A stretch of 58,896 nt of DNA from Actinomycetota bacterium (GTDB lineage: Bacteria > Actinomycetota > Acidimicrobiia > Acidimicrobiales > Acidimicrobilacustridaceae). This document shows, in pieces, positions 35,084 through 43,081 of this stretch. The notes under the pieces are model-generated. The model searched no databases and was not told the origin of the DNA. It saw only the letters and a list, made by a program, of their open reading frames with translations. Each line of letters opens with the position of its first letter. Within the stretch, counting starts at the first letter, position 1. Both the position numbers and the translations under genes were made by a program. The stretch spans positions 1-58,896 of the forward strand of contig JACPNV010000024.1 in the NCBI GenBank assembly GCA_016185305.1. Direction: 5' to 3'.

Positions 35084-36835
35084 TCAGTCGACGCGGCGAC
35101 CCGACGGCGGTGGCGGCGGCGGCGGTTCGGGGATGCACATCGTCACCCGAAGGCGATCCGCGGTCGGCTTCTCGACCGTGCGCCCACCCGTCTGATCGTT
35201 CTTGAGCCACGCCTCGAACGCCTGCTGGAGCTCGTCGAGATCGGCCGGGGTGTCCATGGCGTAGTCGATGCGGACGCAGAGCTTGCCGCCGGTCGTGTAG
35301 GCGATCGTGCGGTCACCGCCCCAGCCGGCCGCGGCCTGATCTGCGGTCACGGCGGTGTTGGCGGTGCGCAGCATCTGCGCCGTCATGTACTCGCCGGTCA
35401 TGCCCTCGTCGACGACCTTCGCCCCGGGCTCGACCGGCGGGGCCGGCACATCGATCGGGGGCTCGCGCGCGGCGTACTTGTCGAGGTGCATCACCTGCTC
35501 ACTGGTGGGTGGCGGGTTGTTGAAGACGCGGTCGAGCTCGGCCTGGCCACCCGCCTGCATCACGTATCGCACGAAGGTCTCGCCGTACACGTAGGGGTCT
35601 TGCAGGGCATTGCGCATGGCCGGCGGGATGCCGTTCTGCTCGTCGTTGTTGGCGACCACCGACCGATCCTTCGCGAACTGGCGCTGGTCGGGAATGGGCA
35701 GCGTGCCGACGAAGATGCTCTCGATCCGGTTGGCATCGCCCTCGACGATGTTCTTGAACGTCCACGCCACCTCGTCCTTGGCGTCTTTGTACTGCTCGCT
35801 GCGGTCGAGGTTGAACCACTGGTCCTGGAGGGAGTGGGTCAACTCGTGCGCGAGCGTCACGCGCTGGGCGGCACCGATGTCTCCACCGCTCCGCACCACG
35901 AGCACTTTGGCGCGCGGGTCGTACCAGCCGCTGACGCTGTCGGACCGCAGCTTCTTCAACGTCGCGACGTAGTCGAGGTCGGGTGGGATGAGGCCGAACG
36001 CCTTGAGCTGGTTGCCCTCCTGCTCGTAGGCGGCGCGGTCTTTCTCGATGTCGGCGTTGATGCGGTCGACGAAGCTCTGCTCGTCGAGGATCTGGACGCA
36101 CGGCGCCGACTTGAACGTGAGCCCGCGGGCCTGCTCGACGAACGTCGAGATGGTGTCGACCTCGGCCCGGACCTTGGCTTCCTCCACGTTCTTGGAGGGA
36201 GCCGACGCGGTGGGGCACTGCGACTCGGCGGTCGGCGGCGCGGTGCTCGTCGGTGGACTGCTCGCCGGCGGCGAGGTCGTGTTGGGATCGGCCGAGGTGT
36301 TGGGAACGGTCGTCGAGGTGGGCGCCTGCGTGGTGGTCGGGGCCACCGTCGTCGACGGCGCCGCGGCCTCCGTGCTGCCCTGCCCGGCGCGGTACGAGAG
36401 CAACAGCATGGTCGCGAGCAGGAAGAGCACCGCGACCACCGCAGTCGCGACGTACCAGCGGTTGCGCCGGGCCTGGACGTCGTCGGCCATCGGTTCGGGC
36501 TCGCGCAACCGGCCATGAGGGTCCCATGGGGGCGGTGGCATGCCGAAGGACGGCGGCCTCGGCGGCAGGGGTGCGCCCCGCGCGAGCGGCGGCTCGACCG
36601 GCAGCTCGTCCACGCTGGGCCAGCCGGCGGTGCCGGACCCTGGCCCGGACCCCGTGGCTGCCGGTGCGACCGGCTGGCTCGGGCCGGGTGGCGCTGGGCT
36701 TGGCGCTGCTGGGCTCGGTGGCGCTGGGCTGGGCAGCGGCGCAACTCCCGACCACGGCCTCGGCGCGGGCGCACCCCAGGGCGGTTGCGGCGGCTGGCCC
36801 GGTGGGGGCGGGAGTGTCGTGGGGCGCTCGCTCAC
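35084..36835 (-). CDS. Membrane-anchored HExxH metalloprotein (zincin-like), paralog 1
   Basis: A 583-residue protein. A cytoplasmic Pro-rich tail of about 120 residues precedes a transmembrane segment (about 127-147, YVATAVVAVLFLLATMLLLS), a Thr/Ser/Pro-rich stalk, and an extracytoplasmic domain. The domain has LAHELTHSLQDQWFNLDR (His330-Glu-x-x-His334) and IVEGDANRIES, whose Glu is a candidate third zinc ligand. The family is unassigned here, possibly an extracytoplasmic peptidase. The C-terminus has a YTTGGKLCVRIDYAMDT segment and ends in a polyproline run. A second, clearly homologous gene follows in the upstream direction (36863-38356). Confidence 0.78.
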   Translation of the reverse strand: MSERPTTLPPPPGQPPQPPWGAPAPRPWSGVAPLPSPAPPSPAAPSPAPPGPSQPVAPAATGSGPGSGTAGWPSVDELPVEPPLARGAPLPPRPPSFGMPPPPWDPHGRLREPEPMADDVQARRNRWYVATAVVAVLFLLATMLLLSYRAGQGSTEAAAPSTTVAPTTTQAPTSTTVPNTSADPNTTSPPASSPPTSTAPPTAESQCPTASAPSKNVEEAKVRAEVDTISTFVEQARGLTFKSAPCVQILDEQSFVDRINADIEKDRAAYEQEGNQLKAFGLIPPDLDYVATLKKLRSDSVSGWYDPRAKVLVVRSGGDIGAAQRVTLAHELTHSLQDQWFNLDRSEQYKDAKDEVAWTFKNIVEGDANRIESIFVGTLPIPDQRQFAKDRSVVANNDEQNGIPPAMRNALQDPYVYGETFVRYVMQAGGQAELDRVFNNPPPTSEQVMHLDKYAAREPPIDVPAPPVEPGAKVVDEGMTGEYMTAQMLRTANTAVTADQAAAGWGGDRTIAYTTGGKLCVRIDYAMDTPADLDELQQAFEAWLKNDQTGGRTVEKPTADRLRVTMCIPEPPPPPPPSGRRVD

Positions 36836-36862
36836 GGTCTCAACACGGTAACGCCGCCCCGA

Positions 36863-38356
36863 TCACTTCGGTACGCAGGAGGTCACCCGCACCTTGCCGA
36901 CCTCTGGGCTCTGCACCGTCCGCCCCCGCTGCCCCGCCGCCCAGTCGGTCAGCGCCGACTTCAGCTCGGCGAGATCGCGCGCCGTGTCCATCACGTAATC
37001 GATGCGCACGCACAGGTTACTGCCCTGGGCATACAGCACGAACCAGTCGCCAGCCCACCCTGCGGCCGCCGCCACCGCCGCGCCGCCAACCGAGTCCGAC
37101 TCGCGCAGGATCAGGAGGGTGCCGAGCTCGCCGATGACGCCATCGTCGATGAGCGGGCCATCGGCTGGCGGCGGGGCGACGGGCGTGCGGACCTCCCGCG
37201 TCGCGTACTTGTCCGGATGCAGCACCTGCTCGCTCGTCGACGGCGCGTCGGTGAAGTCGTTGTCCAGCGTGGCTTGGCCGCCGCTCGCAAGCTGGTCGCG
37301 GACGAGAGGCTCTCCGAGCTCGTATGGCGCCGAGAGCAACGCGAGGATCACGGGAGGAACATCGGACAGGTCGGTCGCGCTCGACGCCGCCGCCTGCGCC
37401 TGGTCGTACTTCCTCTTGTCAGCCGAGGAGAGCTGGTCGACGTACTCGGTCTCGATCCGTCGGGCGTTGCCCTCGGCCAGCGCGGTGAACCCGAAGCTCG
37501 CCTCGTCCTTCGAGCCCTCGAACTCACGGTTGAGATCGAAGTACTGGTCGTCGAGCGCGTGGGTGAGCTCGTGCACGATGATCGATCGCTCGAAAGGACC
37601 GATTTCGGCCCCTCGCACGGCAAGCTCTTTGTCTTCCGGGTTGTAGAACCCGCCCACGGCCCCTTGGTCGGCCTTCTCGGCCGCTTGCGCGTAGTCGACG
37701 TTCAGCGGCAGCAGACCGAGCGCGTGGAGGAGATCGCCCGCTCGTTGCTCTTCGCCGGCGTGGCGCGCGCGATCGACATCGGTGACCTCCTTGAGGCGGG
37801 CCACGAAGGCGCTGTCGTCGAGGGCTCGGACGTTGACCGGCTGCTTGAACTTCAGACCGCGCGCCTGCTCCACGAACCGCGCCAACGTCGCGACCTCGGC
37901 GTCGACCGCAGCTTGGCTCGGATCGGTCGCGGTGGTCGGCGGGGTGGCCGGCCCCGCGGTCGTCGTCGGGGACGGTGCTTGGGTGGTCGCCGGCGCGTCC
38001 GCGCTCGTGGTCGGTGTCGTTGTGGTCGGTGTCGTGGTGGGCACCGTCGACGGCGCCGCGGTATCGGCGGTCTGCCCGGCCCGGTAGCCGACGATGGCCG
38101 CCCCGGCGAGCACCGCGACGGTCAGGACGATCGCGGTCGCCACGTACCACCGGCGCGCCGGGCTCGTCGGCGGCCCCGGGGGTGGCTGCCCGCGGCCGAA
38201 CCCCGACGACGCCAGCGGTGGCGGCACCGTGGGCGGCGCGGGCGGTGGGACCGGTGGCCCGCCGATCCGGGGCGGCGCCGACGGCAAGCTGTCGAGGGAG
38301 GGCCAGCTCGCAGCCGAGCCCGATGAGGTGGTCGAAGAGGAGAAAGGATCGCTCAC
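36863..38356 (-). CDS. Membrane-anchored HExxH metalloprotein (zincin-like), paralog 2
   Basis: A 497-residue paralog of the next gene with the same layout: Pro-rich N-tail, transmembrane segment (WYVATAIVLTVAVLAGAAIV), Thr/Pro-rich stalk, and a zincin domain with IVHELTHALDDQYFDLNREF (His262-Glu-x-x-His266) and LAEGNARRIETEYV. Shared pieces include EQVLHPDKYATRE, versus EQVMHLDKYAARE in the paralog, and LCVRIDYVMDTARDLAELK. Start GTG 38356; TTG 38365 is an alternative. The gene pair is 27 bp apart and likely one operon. A recent tandem duplication with specialisation is the simplest history. Confidence 0.78.
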   Translation of the reverse strand: MSDPFSSSTTSSGSAASWPSLDSLPSAPPRIGGPPVPPPAPPTVPPPLASSGFGRGQPPPGPPTSPARRWYVATAIVLTVAVLAGAAIVGYRAGQTADTAAPSTVPTTTPTTTTPTTSADAPATTQAPSPTTTAGPATPPTTATDPSQAAVDAEVATLARFVEQARGLKFKQPVNVRALDDSAFVARLKEVTDVDRARHAGEEQRAGDLLHALGLLPLNVDYAQAAEKADQGAVGGFYNPEDKELAVRGAEIGPFERSIIVHELTHALDDQYFDLNREFEGSKDEASFGFTALAEGNARRIETEYVDQLSSADKRKYDQAQAAASSATDLSDVPPVILALLSAPYELGEPLVRDQLASGGQATLDNDFTDAPSTSEQVLHPDKYATREVRTPVAPPPADGPLIDDGVIGELGTLLILRESDSVGGAAVAAAAGWAGDWFVLYAQGSNLCVRIDYVMDTARDLAELKSALTDWAAGQRGRTVQSPEVGKVRVTSCVPK

Positions 38357-38420
38357 GCCGTGCAAACGCTACCGGCCCGAACGAGGCGAGCCCTCTCTAG
38401 CCCTCGCCGGTCCCGCGAGT

Positions 38421-38489
38421 TGAGTACTCACTACTCAGGCCGGCGAGGACGCGACGTGCTTGCATGGCGCCATACCCCGAAATTTTCGC
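38421..38489. promoter_or_regulatory. Palindrome-rich divergent promoter region
   Basis: Three perfect palindromes occur in the gap between paralog 2 and the Q-rich gene: TGAGTACTCA (38421-38430), ATGGCGCCAT (38464-38473) and CGAAATTTTCG (38479-38489). The last gives a rare AT-rich patch that could melt as a promoter. Regulator unknown. Confidence 0.4.
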
Positions 38490-38514
38490 AATTGCTCCGA
38501 AAGGGCCACCGACC

Positions 38515-38946
38515 ATGGGCTTGTTCAAGAAGGCGAAGCAGAACCTCGACGCCGGTCAGCAGAACGCTGCGCAATCCCAGCAGATGGTGGGCTCGTACCA
38601 GCAACAGCAACAGGCTGGCGCCCAGCAGGGCATGATCGGCGTCGAGGGCATGGGCCCCATCGCCGCTGACCCCGCCATCATCGGTGGCCCCTCCACCAAG
38701 CCCCTCGCCGCTGACGACCCGATGCTGCAGCCGGTGAGCGGCGTCAGCCTCGAGATGTACGCCTACCTCGCCAAGCAAGCCCAAGCCCGTGGTGTCACCG
38801 ACGAAGCCGGCCTCGCGGCGATCGGTGAAGAGGTGTACCAGATCCCCGCTGCACAGATGCAGGCCGCCCTCGCCGAGTGGGTGAACCGCATGACGCAGTC
38901 GATGGTGGTGGGACAGCAGTTCAACAAGCTCTTCCTCGGCAAGTAG
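38515..38946 (+). CDS. Small Q-rich protein of unknown function
   Basis: A 143-residue protein I do not recognise. It begins MGLFKKAKQNLD, followed by a glutamine-rich region (about residues 13-40) and a Pro/Gly/Ala linker, then a helical C-terminal domain (LEMYAYLAKQAQARGVTDEA, IPAAQMQAALAEWVNRM). The start at 38515 is preferred to an in-frame ATG 51 bp earlier, whose translation is low-complexity. No transmembrane segment, signal peptide or catalytic motif. It stands alone between the zincin pair and a helicase. Confidence 0.65.
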   Translation: MGLFKKAKQNLDAGQQNAAQSQQMVGSYQQQQQAGAQQGMIGVEGMGPIAADPAIIGGPSTKPLAADDPMLQPVSGVSLEMYAYLAKQAQARGVTDEAGLAAIGEEVYQIPAAQMQAALAEWVNRMTQSMVVGQQFNKLFLGK

Positions 38947-39076
38947 CGATCGCACGGCGCGACATCGACCACGTCTCGACGGCGACGAAATGCAGGCGCA
39001 AAGGCGCCCAGCCGCTAGCGTTGCGCCGAGGCGGGATGCGCCGGCGGGCCCGTGGTGCTCGCCGCGATCCGAAGAT

Positions 39077-40270
39077 ATGACCTTTGCCGAAGACCCACGC
39101 GCCATGACGTTCGCGGACACCGGAATCAGCGCGGCCCTCGTCGACGCGCTGGCCGCGCGCGAGATCACCGATCCCACGCCGATCCAGCAGCTCGCCATCC
39201 CGCCTGGCATGGAGGGTCGAGACGTCTGCGGCAAGGCCAAGACCGGGTCAGGGAAGACGCTGGCGTTCGGCCTGCCGATCCTCGAGACCGTGGCGAAAGG
39301 CGAGAGCAAGAAGCCGGCCGCGGTGGTGCTGGTCCCCACCCGAGAGCTTGCCACCCAGGTGTGCGAGGCCCTCGATCCGCTGGCCGGCGTCGTCGGCCGC
39401 ACCATCACCGCGGTCTATGGCGGCACGCCTCTCAAGCCGCAGATCACGACGCTCCGAAACGGCGTCGACATCGTCGTGGCCACACCGGGCCGGCTCATCG
39501 ATCTCGTCGAACAACGAGCTGTCGATCTCTCGGCCGCGGCAGACGTCATCATCGACGAGGCCGACCGCATGGCCGACATGGGGTTCCAGCCTCAGGTCGA
39601 GTGGGTGCTGCGCCGGATGACCGGGCGCACGCGCACGATGCTGTTCTCCGCCACCCTCGATCACGACGTGAACGTGTTGGTGACGCGCTACATGACCGAT
39701 CCGGTGTTCGTCGACGTCGTCGAAGAGAAGCCGACGATCTCGGGCATGGACCACCTCTTCTTGACAGTGCACGAAGCAGACCGTGACCGCGTCGTCGCTG
39801 CCATCTCGCGGGGCGTCGGTCGCACGATCGTGTTCTGCGCGACGAAGCGGGCGTGCAACCGGGTGGAGAAGTCGTTGCTCGCCCTCGGTGTGAAGACCGA
39901 GGCGATCCACGGCGATCGCCGGCAACGCGATCGCGAGCGGGCGCTCGAGCGCTTCTCCGACGGCCAGCTCGCTGTCCTCGTCGCGACCGACTTTGCCGCA
40001 ATAGGCATCCACGTCGACGACGTCGACGTGGTCATCCACCTCGACCCGAACGAGGACCACAAGGCGTATCTCCACCGCTCGGGACGTACCGCTCGTGCCG
40101 GCGCGACCGGTGTGGTCGTCACGCTCGTGCTGTGGAACCAGGAGCTCGAAGTGCGCCGGCTCAAGCGTCGCCTGCAACTCGAAGACCTCCCCATCGTCGA
40201 GGTGTTCTCCAACGATCCGCGCCTCGCCGACGTCGGCGCGTTCGCCCGCGAGCTCGCGGCAAAAGCCTGA
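39077..40270 (+). CDS. DEAD-box ATP-dependent RNA helicase
   Basis: A 397-residue helicase with the usual motifs: Q-motif TDPTPIQQLAIP, Walker A AKTGSGKT, PTRELATQV, TPGRLIDL, DEAD in VIIDEADRMADMGF, SAT in MLFSATLDHDV, and HRSGRTARAG. Motif V is odd: VATDFAAIGIHVDDVDVVIH, where the normal ARGID arginine and aspartate are replaced by Ile and His. This could weaken ATP/RNA coupling. The C-terminal domain is short, with no RNA-binding tail. ATG 39077 and ATG 39104 both fit; a TAGCGT -10 box lies at 39016-39021. Confidence 0.9.
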   Translation: MTFAEDPRAMTFADTGISAALVDALAAREITDPTPIQQLAIPPGMEGRDVCGKAKTGSGKTLAFGLPILETVAKGESKKPAAVVLVPTRELATQVCEALDPLAGVVGRTITAVYGGTPLKPQITTLRNGVDIVVATPGRLIDLVEQRAVDLSAAADVIIDEADRMADMGFQPQVEWVLRRMTGRTRTMLFSATLDHDVNVLVTRYMTDPVFVDVVEEKPTISGMDHLFLTVHEADRDRVVAAISRGVGRTIVFCATKRACNRVEKSLLALGVKTEAIHGDRRQRDRERALERFSDGQLAVLVATDFAAIGIHVDDVDVVIHLDPNEDHKAYLHRSGRTARAGATGVVVTLVLWNQELEVRRLKRRLQLEDLPIVEVFSNDPRLADVGAFARELAAKA

Positions 40271-40336
40271 GCGGCTCTCGGCGGCCGGAGCGGGACGAAG
40301 CGACAGGACGAAGCGACCGGGAGCGGCGAGCTGCCG

Positions 40337-41173
40337 CTACTGCTTCGACAGCCCGACCGTCGACTGCGTCGCGTAGCCGTTGGTGAACGCGGCCACGTCG
40401 TCGGCGGGCGCGGTGACCGTCGAGGTGCAGTCTTGCGCCGCGATCTCAGCACCGGTCGGAGCGGTCGCGGTCGGTACTTCCAGCACGCCCCGCACCGAGC
40501 CCGCCGTGCACGACGGGGTGTTGAACGACACGACCGAGGAAGCCGGCGGCAGCGATGACCGTTTGGCCCGGAACCAGTCGATGAAGACCTTCGTCCCACT
40601 CGGGTAGTCGATCGGGTTGGCGAGGCCCTGGCTCAACGCCACGGCGGGGATGCCCCGCTTGGCACCCGCTCGCGCCGCGCCCACGGTGCCGGACACCTCG
40701 ACGACCATGCCGATGTTCTGGCCGGCGTTGTTGCCCGACACGACGAGGTCGGGCGAAAAGCCGATACCACCATCGAGCGCCCAGTTGACCGAGTCGGCGG
40801 GGAAGCCGTCGACGGCCTTCGCCGGGTAGCCGCTGTTGGTGGCGACGTCGGTCACGGCGACCGGGCCGTTCGTCGTCTGCCCCGCGGCGCCGCTCTGGTT
40901 CTTGAGCGGCGCGACCACCGCGACCTCGACGTTGGGCTCGGCCCGCAACGCCTCGACGAGGGCGTCGATGCCCGGGGAGGCGTAGCCGTCGTCGTTGGTG
41001 ACCAGCACCCGCAGTGGCGGCAGCCGGGTCGTCGCGGGCTCGGCGGTCGCGGCCGGGTTGGCGCCGGTGGCCGCCGTGGTGCCGGGCGCGGGCGTCGAGG
41101 AGGCGCAAGCGGCTCCCGTCAACAGGAGCAGCAGGAGTCCGGCGGCGAGCAGGCTTCGATGCGGAGGAACCAT
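40337..41173 (-). CDS. surE: SurE-like 5'/3'-nucleotidase lipoprotein
   Basis: A 278-residue SurE-family phosphatase fused to an export signal. The lipoprotein signal LLLLLLTGAAC puts the modified Cys at 23, followed by a Thr/Ala/Pro linker. The active-site metal motif is VLVTNDDGYASPGIDAL (Asn60-Asp61-Asp62); other signatures are APLKNQSGAAGQ and SGNNAGQNIGMVVEVSGTVG. SurE is normally a cytoplasmic stress phosphatase, so an exported form probably scavenges extracellular nucleotides. ATG 41173 gives the signal peptide. Confidence 0.85.
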   Translation of the reverse strand: MVPPHRSLLAAGLLLLLLTGAACASSTPAPGTTAATGANPAATAEPATTRLPPLRVLVTNDDGYASPGIDALVEALRAEPNVEVAVVAPLKNQSGAAGQTTNGPVAVTDVATNSGYPAKAVDGFPADSVNWALDGGIGFSPDLVVSGNNAGQNIGMVVEVSGTVGAARAGAKRGIPAVALSQGLANPIDYPSGTKVFIDWFRAKRSSLPPASSVVSFNTPSCTAGSVRGVLEVPTATAPTGAEIAAQDCTSTVTAPADDVAAFTNGYATQSTVGLSKQ

Positions 41174-41275
41174 CGCCAGACCATAGTAGGGCCGTGGAGA
41201 GACACCGGACAAGGGCTGTTCATTTGTTCAGGAGCTGGTGTCCGTGGCTCAGGAAGTCCTCGTCCTACAGCGCAT

Positions 41276-41293
41276 AGTGTGACACTGCACACT
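41276..41293. promoter_or_regulatory. Inverted repeat upstream of small gene (candidate operator)
   Basis: AGTGTG-ACACTG-CACACT, perfect 6-bp arms and a 6-bp spacer, ends 2 bp before the TAGCGT -10 box (41296-41301). Its place over the -35 area would suit a repressor or activator site. Confidence 0.45.
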
Positions 41294-41295
41294 GT

Positions 41296-41301
41296 TAGCG
41301 T
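41296..41301 (+). promoter_or_regulatory. -10 box of leaderless small gene
   Basis: TAGCGT lies 5 bp before the GTG at 41307, supporting that start and the reality of the 66-residue gene. Confidence 0.4.
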
Positions 41302-41306
41302 CTAGG

Positions 41307-41507
41307 GTGCCGGGCGTGGAGGGAACCGGGAAGATCGACACAGGCGCGGCTGCAACCAAGACCCGTCAGGCGCTGGCCGAGCTGGCCATCGCCCTGCACT
41401 GGCTCGACGGCGCCGAGCAGGTCGATCGAGGCCTGGCCACCAAGCACCTGATCGCGGCGCAACGAGCGCTGAGCGCCGCCGCCGAGGCTCTCGGCGTCTC
41501 CGAATGA
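41307..41507 (+). CDS. Small helical protein of unknown function
   Basis: A 66-residue protein, mostly alpha-helical (KTRQALAELAIALHWLDGA, HLIAAQRALSAAAEALGVS). No known domain. A leaderless -10 box and an upstream palindrome make it more likely real than a chance frame. It lies between the divergent surE gene and the convergent tRNA-Leu gene. Confidence 0.5.
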   Translation: MPGVEGTGKIDTGAAATKTRQALAELAIALHWLDGAEQVDRGLATKHLIAAQRALSAAAEALGVSE

Positions 41508-41626
41508 GTCGTCATTCGGGGGCACGCAACGCGGTGAACTGAACAGCGTCTCGATTGTCGATGAGCCGGCGCAGCCGGGAGCATCTCGCGCGCATACCTT
41601 GCGACCAGATGCACCGTCGCAGCAGT

Positions 41627-41709
41627 GCCCAAGGCGGGAATCGAACCCGCACCCTCTTGCGAGGACCGGATTTTGAGTCCGGCGCGTCTGCCAGTTCCGC
41701 CACTTGGGC
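41627..41709 (-). tRNA. tRNA-Leu, anticodon CAA
   Basis: Read on the minus strand, an 83-nt class II tRNA: acceptor stem GCCCAAG pairs with CTTGGGC, the D-arm follows, the anticodon arm is CCGGA-CTCAAAA-TCCGG (anticodon CAA), a long variable arm follows (TCCTCGCAAGAGGG), and the T-arm is GCGGGTTCGATTCCCGC. CCA is not encoded. CAA reads UUG codons, a rare leucine codon in this GC-rich genome. Confidence 0.95.
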
Positions 41710-41751
41710 TCGGGCCGAGAATGTTAACCGGGCCGGTGACGTTCGGCCGGG

Positions 41752-42435
41752 CTATCCGACCGGACGGTGCTGGGATGCCTCGATCTCGGCGGCGTAGGCG
41801 CGCACCCGCTTGGACCAAGCCCGGCGGCGGATCGCGCCGAACACCAGAGCGGCCGTCCCCACGACGATCATGAGCGTGTAGAGGACGAGCTGGCTCGGGT
41901 CGAGGCGCAACGGCGTGTCTTTCAGCGGAACAAGGAAGACGTCGGTCACCCCGGGTTCGGTGAGCCGGATCTCGACGTCGGTCGCGCGTGAAGCCCGCAC
42001 GGTTCCGCCCGCTTCGACCTGGAGCTTCTCCGAAAGCGGGTCGAGCCGGAGCTCATCGTCGCTTGGCGGGTCGCTACGCGCGTAGCCGTCACCTGACTCG
42101 ACGACTGCCGGGAACCGAGACGGGAGCCCGACGGTGCCGCGCACGACGACCAGATAGCGACCGTCGCCCGGTACGCGGATCGTGACCGTGGGGTCAGACG
42201 CCGGCACCGCCGATGGCACGGCGCCGAGATCCACCGGGCGGCGGCGGACCAGGTCCATCATCAACCAGCTCCCCGCCAGCAAGAGAAGCAGACCGATCAC
42301 CGGGAGGCCATAGCCCGCGCCTCGTGGCGCGTGGCGAACAAGCTCAGTTGGACTGGCTCCGTCGGCAGCGGCGTCGAACGCCGATGCCTGAGTCGTGCCG
42401 CCGCTGATGGCCTCAGGCGAGCTGTGCCAGTCCAT
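41752..42435 (-). CDS. Membrane protein of unknown function
   Basis: A 227-residue protein with two transmembrane segments: about residues 43-61 (LPVIGLLLLLAGSWLMMDLV) and 185-206 (VLYTLMIVVGTAALVFGAI). Between them is an extracytoplasmic beta-rich domain of about 120 residues containing VTIRVPGDGRYLVVVRG. No family recognised. It ends 42 bp from the tRNA-Leu gene on the same strand, which could make the tRNA part of a read-through transcript or leave it with its own promoter. Confidence 0.65.
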   Translation of the reverse strand: MDWHSSPEAISGGTTQASAFDAAADGASPTELVRHAPRGAGYGLPVIGLLLLLAGSWLMMDLVRRRPVDLGAVPSAVPASDPTVTIRVPGDGRYLVVVRGTVGLPSRFPAVVESGDGYARSDPPSDDELRLDPLSEKLQVEAGGTVRASRATDVEIRLTEPGVTDVFLVPLKDTPLRLDPSQLVLYTLMIVVGTAALVFGAIRRRAWSKRVRAYAAEIEASQHRPVG

Positions 42436-42483
42436 GCCTGCGCAAACCTACTTCGGGCGTCGACCGAACGTTCACGACTTGGG

Positions 42484-42936
42484 TCAAACCCGCCGTTGCG
42501 CCATGCCTTCGGCTCGCACACGGCAGCGGGTGGCGTGGCGGCGCCAGCTTCGCCGGGCCACGACGTGCGAGCTCGCCTTGAGGTGCGGGCCGGGCGGAGG
42601 CTTGCCGATCTCGGACAGGACCACGGCGACCAGGGCCTTGAACCGCTTCCGCAGCCTGTGGCCGGCGATGATCGACCCCAGCCCGAACACGACGAGCGTG
42701 TAGGCGGCGATGCGGCTGCTGCCAGCGCCGTCGGGCAGCGTGCGTGACCACACCGCACCGAGGTACAGCGACAGCAAGCCGGTGCTCACCGCGGCGTTGC
42801 CGACCGGCAGCGCCCACTGCTGGCGGGCGAGGTCGGTGACGGCGTTCTCGGTCACCGCCTGGCCGAACGAGTTGTCGTGCAACCCACCCGGCGAGAAGAG
42901 ACTCGGCGAGGAGGGCTTGGGAGATCCTCCCAACAT
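42484..42936 (-). CDS. Membrane protein of unknown function
   Basis: A 150-residue protein with two hydrophobic stretches (NAAVSTGLLSLYLGAVW and AAYTLVVFGLGSIIAGHRL) and a basic C-terminal tail (VVARRSWRRHATRC). Its ATG lies 7 bp after a minus-strand TACCCT -10 box (42944-42949), which supports the start. No family identified. Confidence 0.55.
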   Translation of the reverse strand: MLGGSPKPSSPSLFSPGGLHDNSFGQAVTENAVTDLARQQWALPVGNAAVSTGLLSLYLGAVWSRTLPDGAGSSRIAAYTLVVFGLGSIIAGHRLRKRFKALVAVVLSEIGKPPPGPHLKASSHVVARRSWRRHATRCRVRAEGMAQRRV

Positions 42937-42976
42937 GGGGCACAGGGTACGTCTGGCTCGCGCCAGGTGGGAGCCC

Positions 42977-43000
42977 TACAATTCTGACGCCCCGTCAGAA
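42977..43000 (+). promoter_or_regulatory. Promoter -10 plus overlapping perfect operator for the beta-oxidation operon
   Basis: TACAAT (42977-42982) is a near-consensus -10 box. Directly behind it, TTCTGACG-CCC-CGTCAGAA (42982-43000) is a perfect 8-bp inverted repeat with a 3-bp spacer, covering the expected transcription start. A weak -35, TGGCTC, sits 17 bp upstream. Repressor bound here would block initiation of the five-gene operon. The half-site resembles the one at 2079-2092. Confidence 0.7.
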
Positions 43001-43081
43001 ACACTGGCTGGCGACGATCCGAGGCGTTGCCACCCGCGTCGTCGCCATGTTCGGCGGTCGCGAGACACCCGTGAGGAGCCC

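Noticed and set aside
34616-38326. A very long open frame on the plus strand, antisense to the two zincin genes
   Set aside because: Its translation is arginine/glycine/alanine-rich with no domain. Long antisense frames are expected opposite strongly GC3-biased genes, and the minus-strand proteins have clear motifs and signal/transmembrane features.
41627-41709. tRNA-Leu as an integration (att) site
   Set aside because: No duplicated 3' tRNA end, integrase or island-like composition is visible on either side within the window.
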